Of a stretch of 20,000 nucleotides of DNA, positions 19,140 through 20,000 are shown one piece after another. The notes under the pieces were generated by a model, which was not told the origin of the DNA, searched no databases, and saw only the letters and a program-made list of their open reading frames with translations. The stretch's first letter is position 1; each line of letters opens with the position of its first letter. This DNA comes from Neocallimastix lanati (nom. inval.) (taxonomy: Eukaryota; Neocallimastigomycota; Neocallimastigomycetes; Neocallimastigales; Neocallimastigaceae), in the NCBI GenBank assembly GCA_016946835.1, contig JACVTC010000009.1, positions 750,001 through 770,000 of the forward strand, in the 5' to 3' direction. The position numbers were made by a program, and so were the translations under genes.

Positions 19140-19667
19140 AATTAATGATAACTACAAAAATTAATTATATTTTATTAATCAATAAATTTTTTAAAAATAA
19201 AGATTTTAAAGTTTTTTGTTATCTTTTAATATATTGATTATTAAAATACTAACTTTTTTTTTTTTTTACAACAATTTTTTTCAAAAAAATTAAAAATATA
19301 ATAAAAATAAAATTTACTAAGGATACATTTTTATATCATAAAAAAATAAAATAAAATAAAATAAAATAAAAATCATATATTAACAAGGAATAAAAAAAAA
19401 TATGCAAGATAATTGAAAATAAAGCAAATCATATATATATATATATAAAAAAAAGAAAAAAGAGACAAATTTATACAGATTTATAATAACTCAGTTTTAA
19501 CAAAAATTAAAAAAAATATATATATATATATATATATATAATTTTTTTTCAATACTATTATAGAATTTAATAATAGAGAATATACACACATATATATAAG
19601 TTATAATAAAAAAAATAAATAAAAAATAAAAAATAAAAAGTATTTTATATATATTTAATTAAATATT
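18990..19667. other. AT desert with TAAA and TA arrays
   Basis: TAAA arrays at about 18957-18990 and 19105-19138, a short run of the ATAAATAATTGAATAAT family (19010-19080) in the same orientation as the arm at 4981-5330, and (TA)n at 19430-19447 and 19519-19541. No gene. Confidence 0.6.
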
Positions 19668-19721
19668 ATGGATAATGAGAGCGTATTTAGGTCGACTAAC
19701 CCTATATTAAATAAAATAGAA
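19668..19721 (+). CDS. Candidate first exon of a gene leaving the window
   Basis: A sharp GC-rich patch (GAGAGCGTATTTAGGTCGAC) in pure AT DNA opens with ATG 19668 and reads MDNESVFRSTNPILNKIE, followed by GTAAAT at 19722, a possible donor. Unspliced, it ends after three more codons at TGA 19731-19733. The F-R-S-x-N-P-x-L pattern recalls the N-terminus of some Bax inhibitor-1/YccA-like membrane proteins as I remember them; this is a weak hint without alignment. An alternative is that GACTAAC (19694-19700) is a branch point and AAAATAG (19713-19719) a 3' splice site, which would make this the end of an intron. The rest of the gene is not seen within the 279 bases to the edge. Confidence 0.33.
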
Positions 19722-19733
19722 GTAAATCATTGA

Positions 19734-20000
19734 TATATATATATATATATATATTTTATATATCTATATTAAAAAAATAAAATATATTAAATAACAAATA
19801 TACATATATATATATTATATATTTTATCGTATGTGGAATATTATATTTTATTATTTTATTATTATTTTTTTTTTTTTAAAAAAAAAAAAATAAAATAAAA
19901 TAAAATAAAAATAAAAAAGGAATATTTATATTCTTTCTATTTTACGGTTTCACTACAAGTGAAATATTCATTAAAATTAACTTATTTGTTGATATTTTTA
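19734..20000. other. AT-rich right edge with a small hairpin
   Basis: (TA)n at 19733-19754, then poly-T/poly-A at 19867-19890. The last 80 bases are more mixed and hold a perfect 6-bp hairpin, TTTCAC-TACAA-GTGAAA (19948-19964). A + frame from 19920 to the edge is open (EYLYSFYFTVSLQVKYSLK) and could be coding, preceded by AAAAAAG, a poor 3' splice site. Confidence 0.4.

Noticed and set aside
1-20000. tRNA, rRNA, CRISPR array, telomere or transposase genes
   Set aside because: No tRNA-like GC-rich block with a TTCRANNC box, no spacer-repeat array, no telomeric G-rich repeat and no DDE or reverse-transcriptase motif could be seen.

Overview
The window is one long, extremely AT-rich eukaryotic locus with a single intact protein-coding gene. 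Intergenic DNA is almost pure A/T, with homopolymers up to A54, (TA)n and (TAAA)n tracts and AT minisatellites. The gene is clearly richer in G+C, uses A/T-ending codons, and encodes a protein full of Asn, Ser, Thr and Met tracts. This, the very wide gene spacing and a fungal-type 5' splice site (GTATGT) best fit an anaerobic gut fungus (Neocallimastigomycota). A dictyostelid is the main alternative, but its genome is much more gene-dense. The assignment is inference from composition and style, not from a marker gene.

Layout. 1-640: GC-richer island read best on the + strand as a frameshifted gene remnant. 1388-1444: near-perfect palindrome. 1711-2262: islands of minus-strand coding character. 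3500-4725: heptamer-based AT minisatellite with a recurrent 12-bp marker; its last part is repeated in reverse at 4981-5330, giving a large fold-back whose spacer carries an exon-like segment with a good 3' splice site. 5526-7230: AT desert. 7231-7590: minus-strand coding-like remnant split by a 22-bp tandem repeat. 7737-7890: 21-bp tandem repeat. 8587-9420: three short open or GC-richer stretches. 9528-11705: desert, then the putative promoter and 5' UTR.

11706-16718: the one real gene. It encodes a ~1,580-residue, mostly disordered protein with one pleckstrin-homology (PH) domain at about residues 898-995. A 7-nt first coding exon (ATG GAA G) followed by a GTATGT donor lies upstream, so the true N-terminus is probably not the ATG at 11979. 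The likely role is a membrane-recruited scaffold, but nothing in the window shows its partners.

16719-20000: 3' UTR and AT desert, a polyQ-coding remnant (18047-18175), a ~35-48-bp minisatellite (18663-18851), and at the right edge a short exon-like segment (19668-19721) that may begin the next gene.

I see no tRNA, rRNA, CRISPR, transposase or bacterial-type operon. The gene-remnant calls rest on local GC content and on open stretches read by eye. In DNA this AT-rich they carry real risk of over-reading, and their confidences are set low for that reason.
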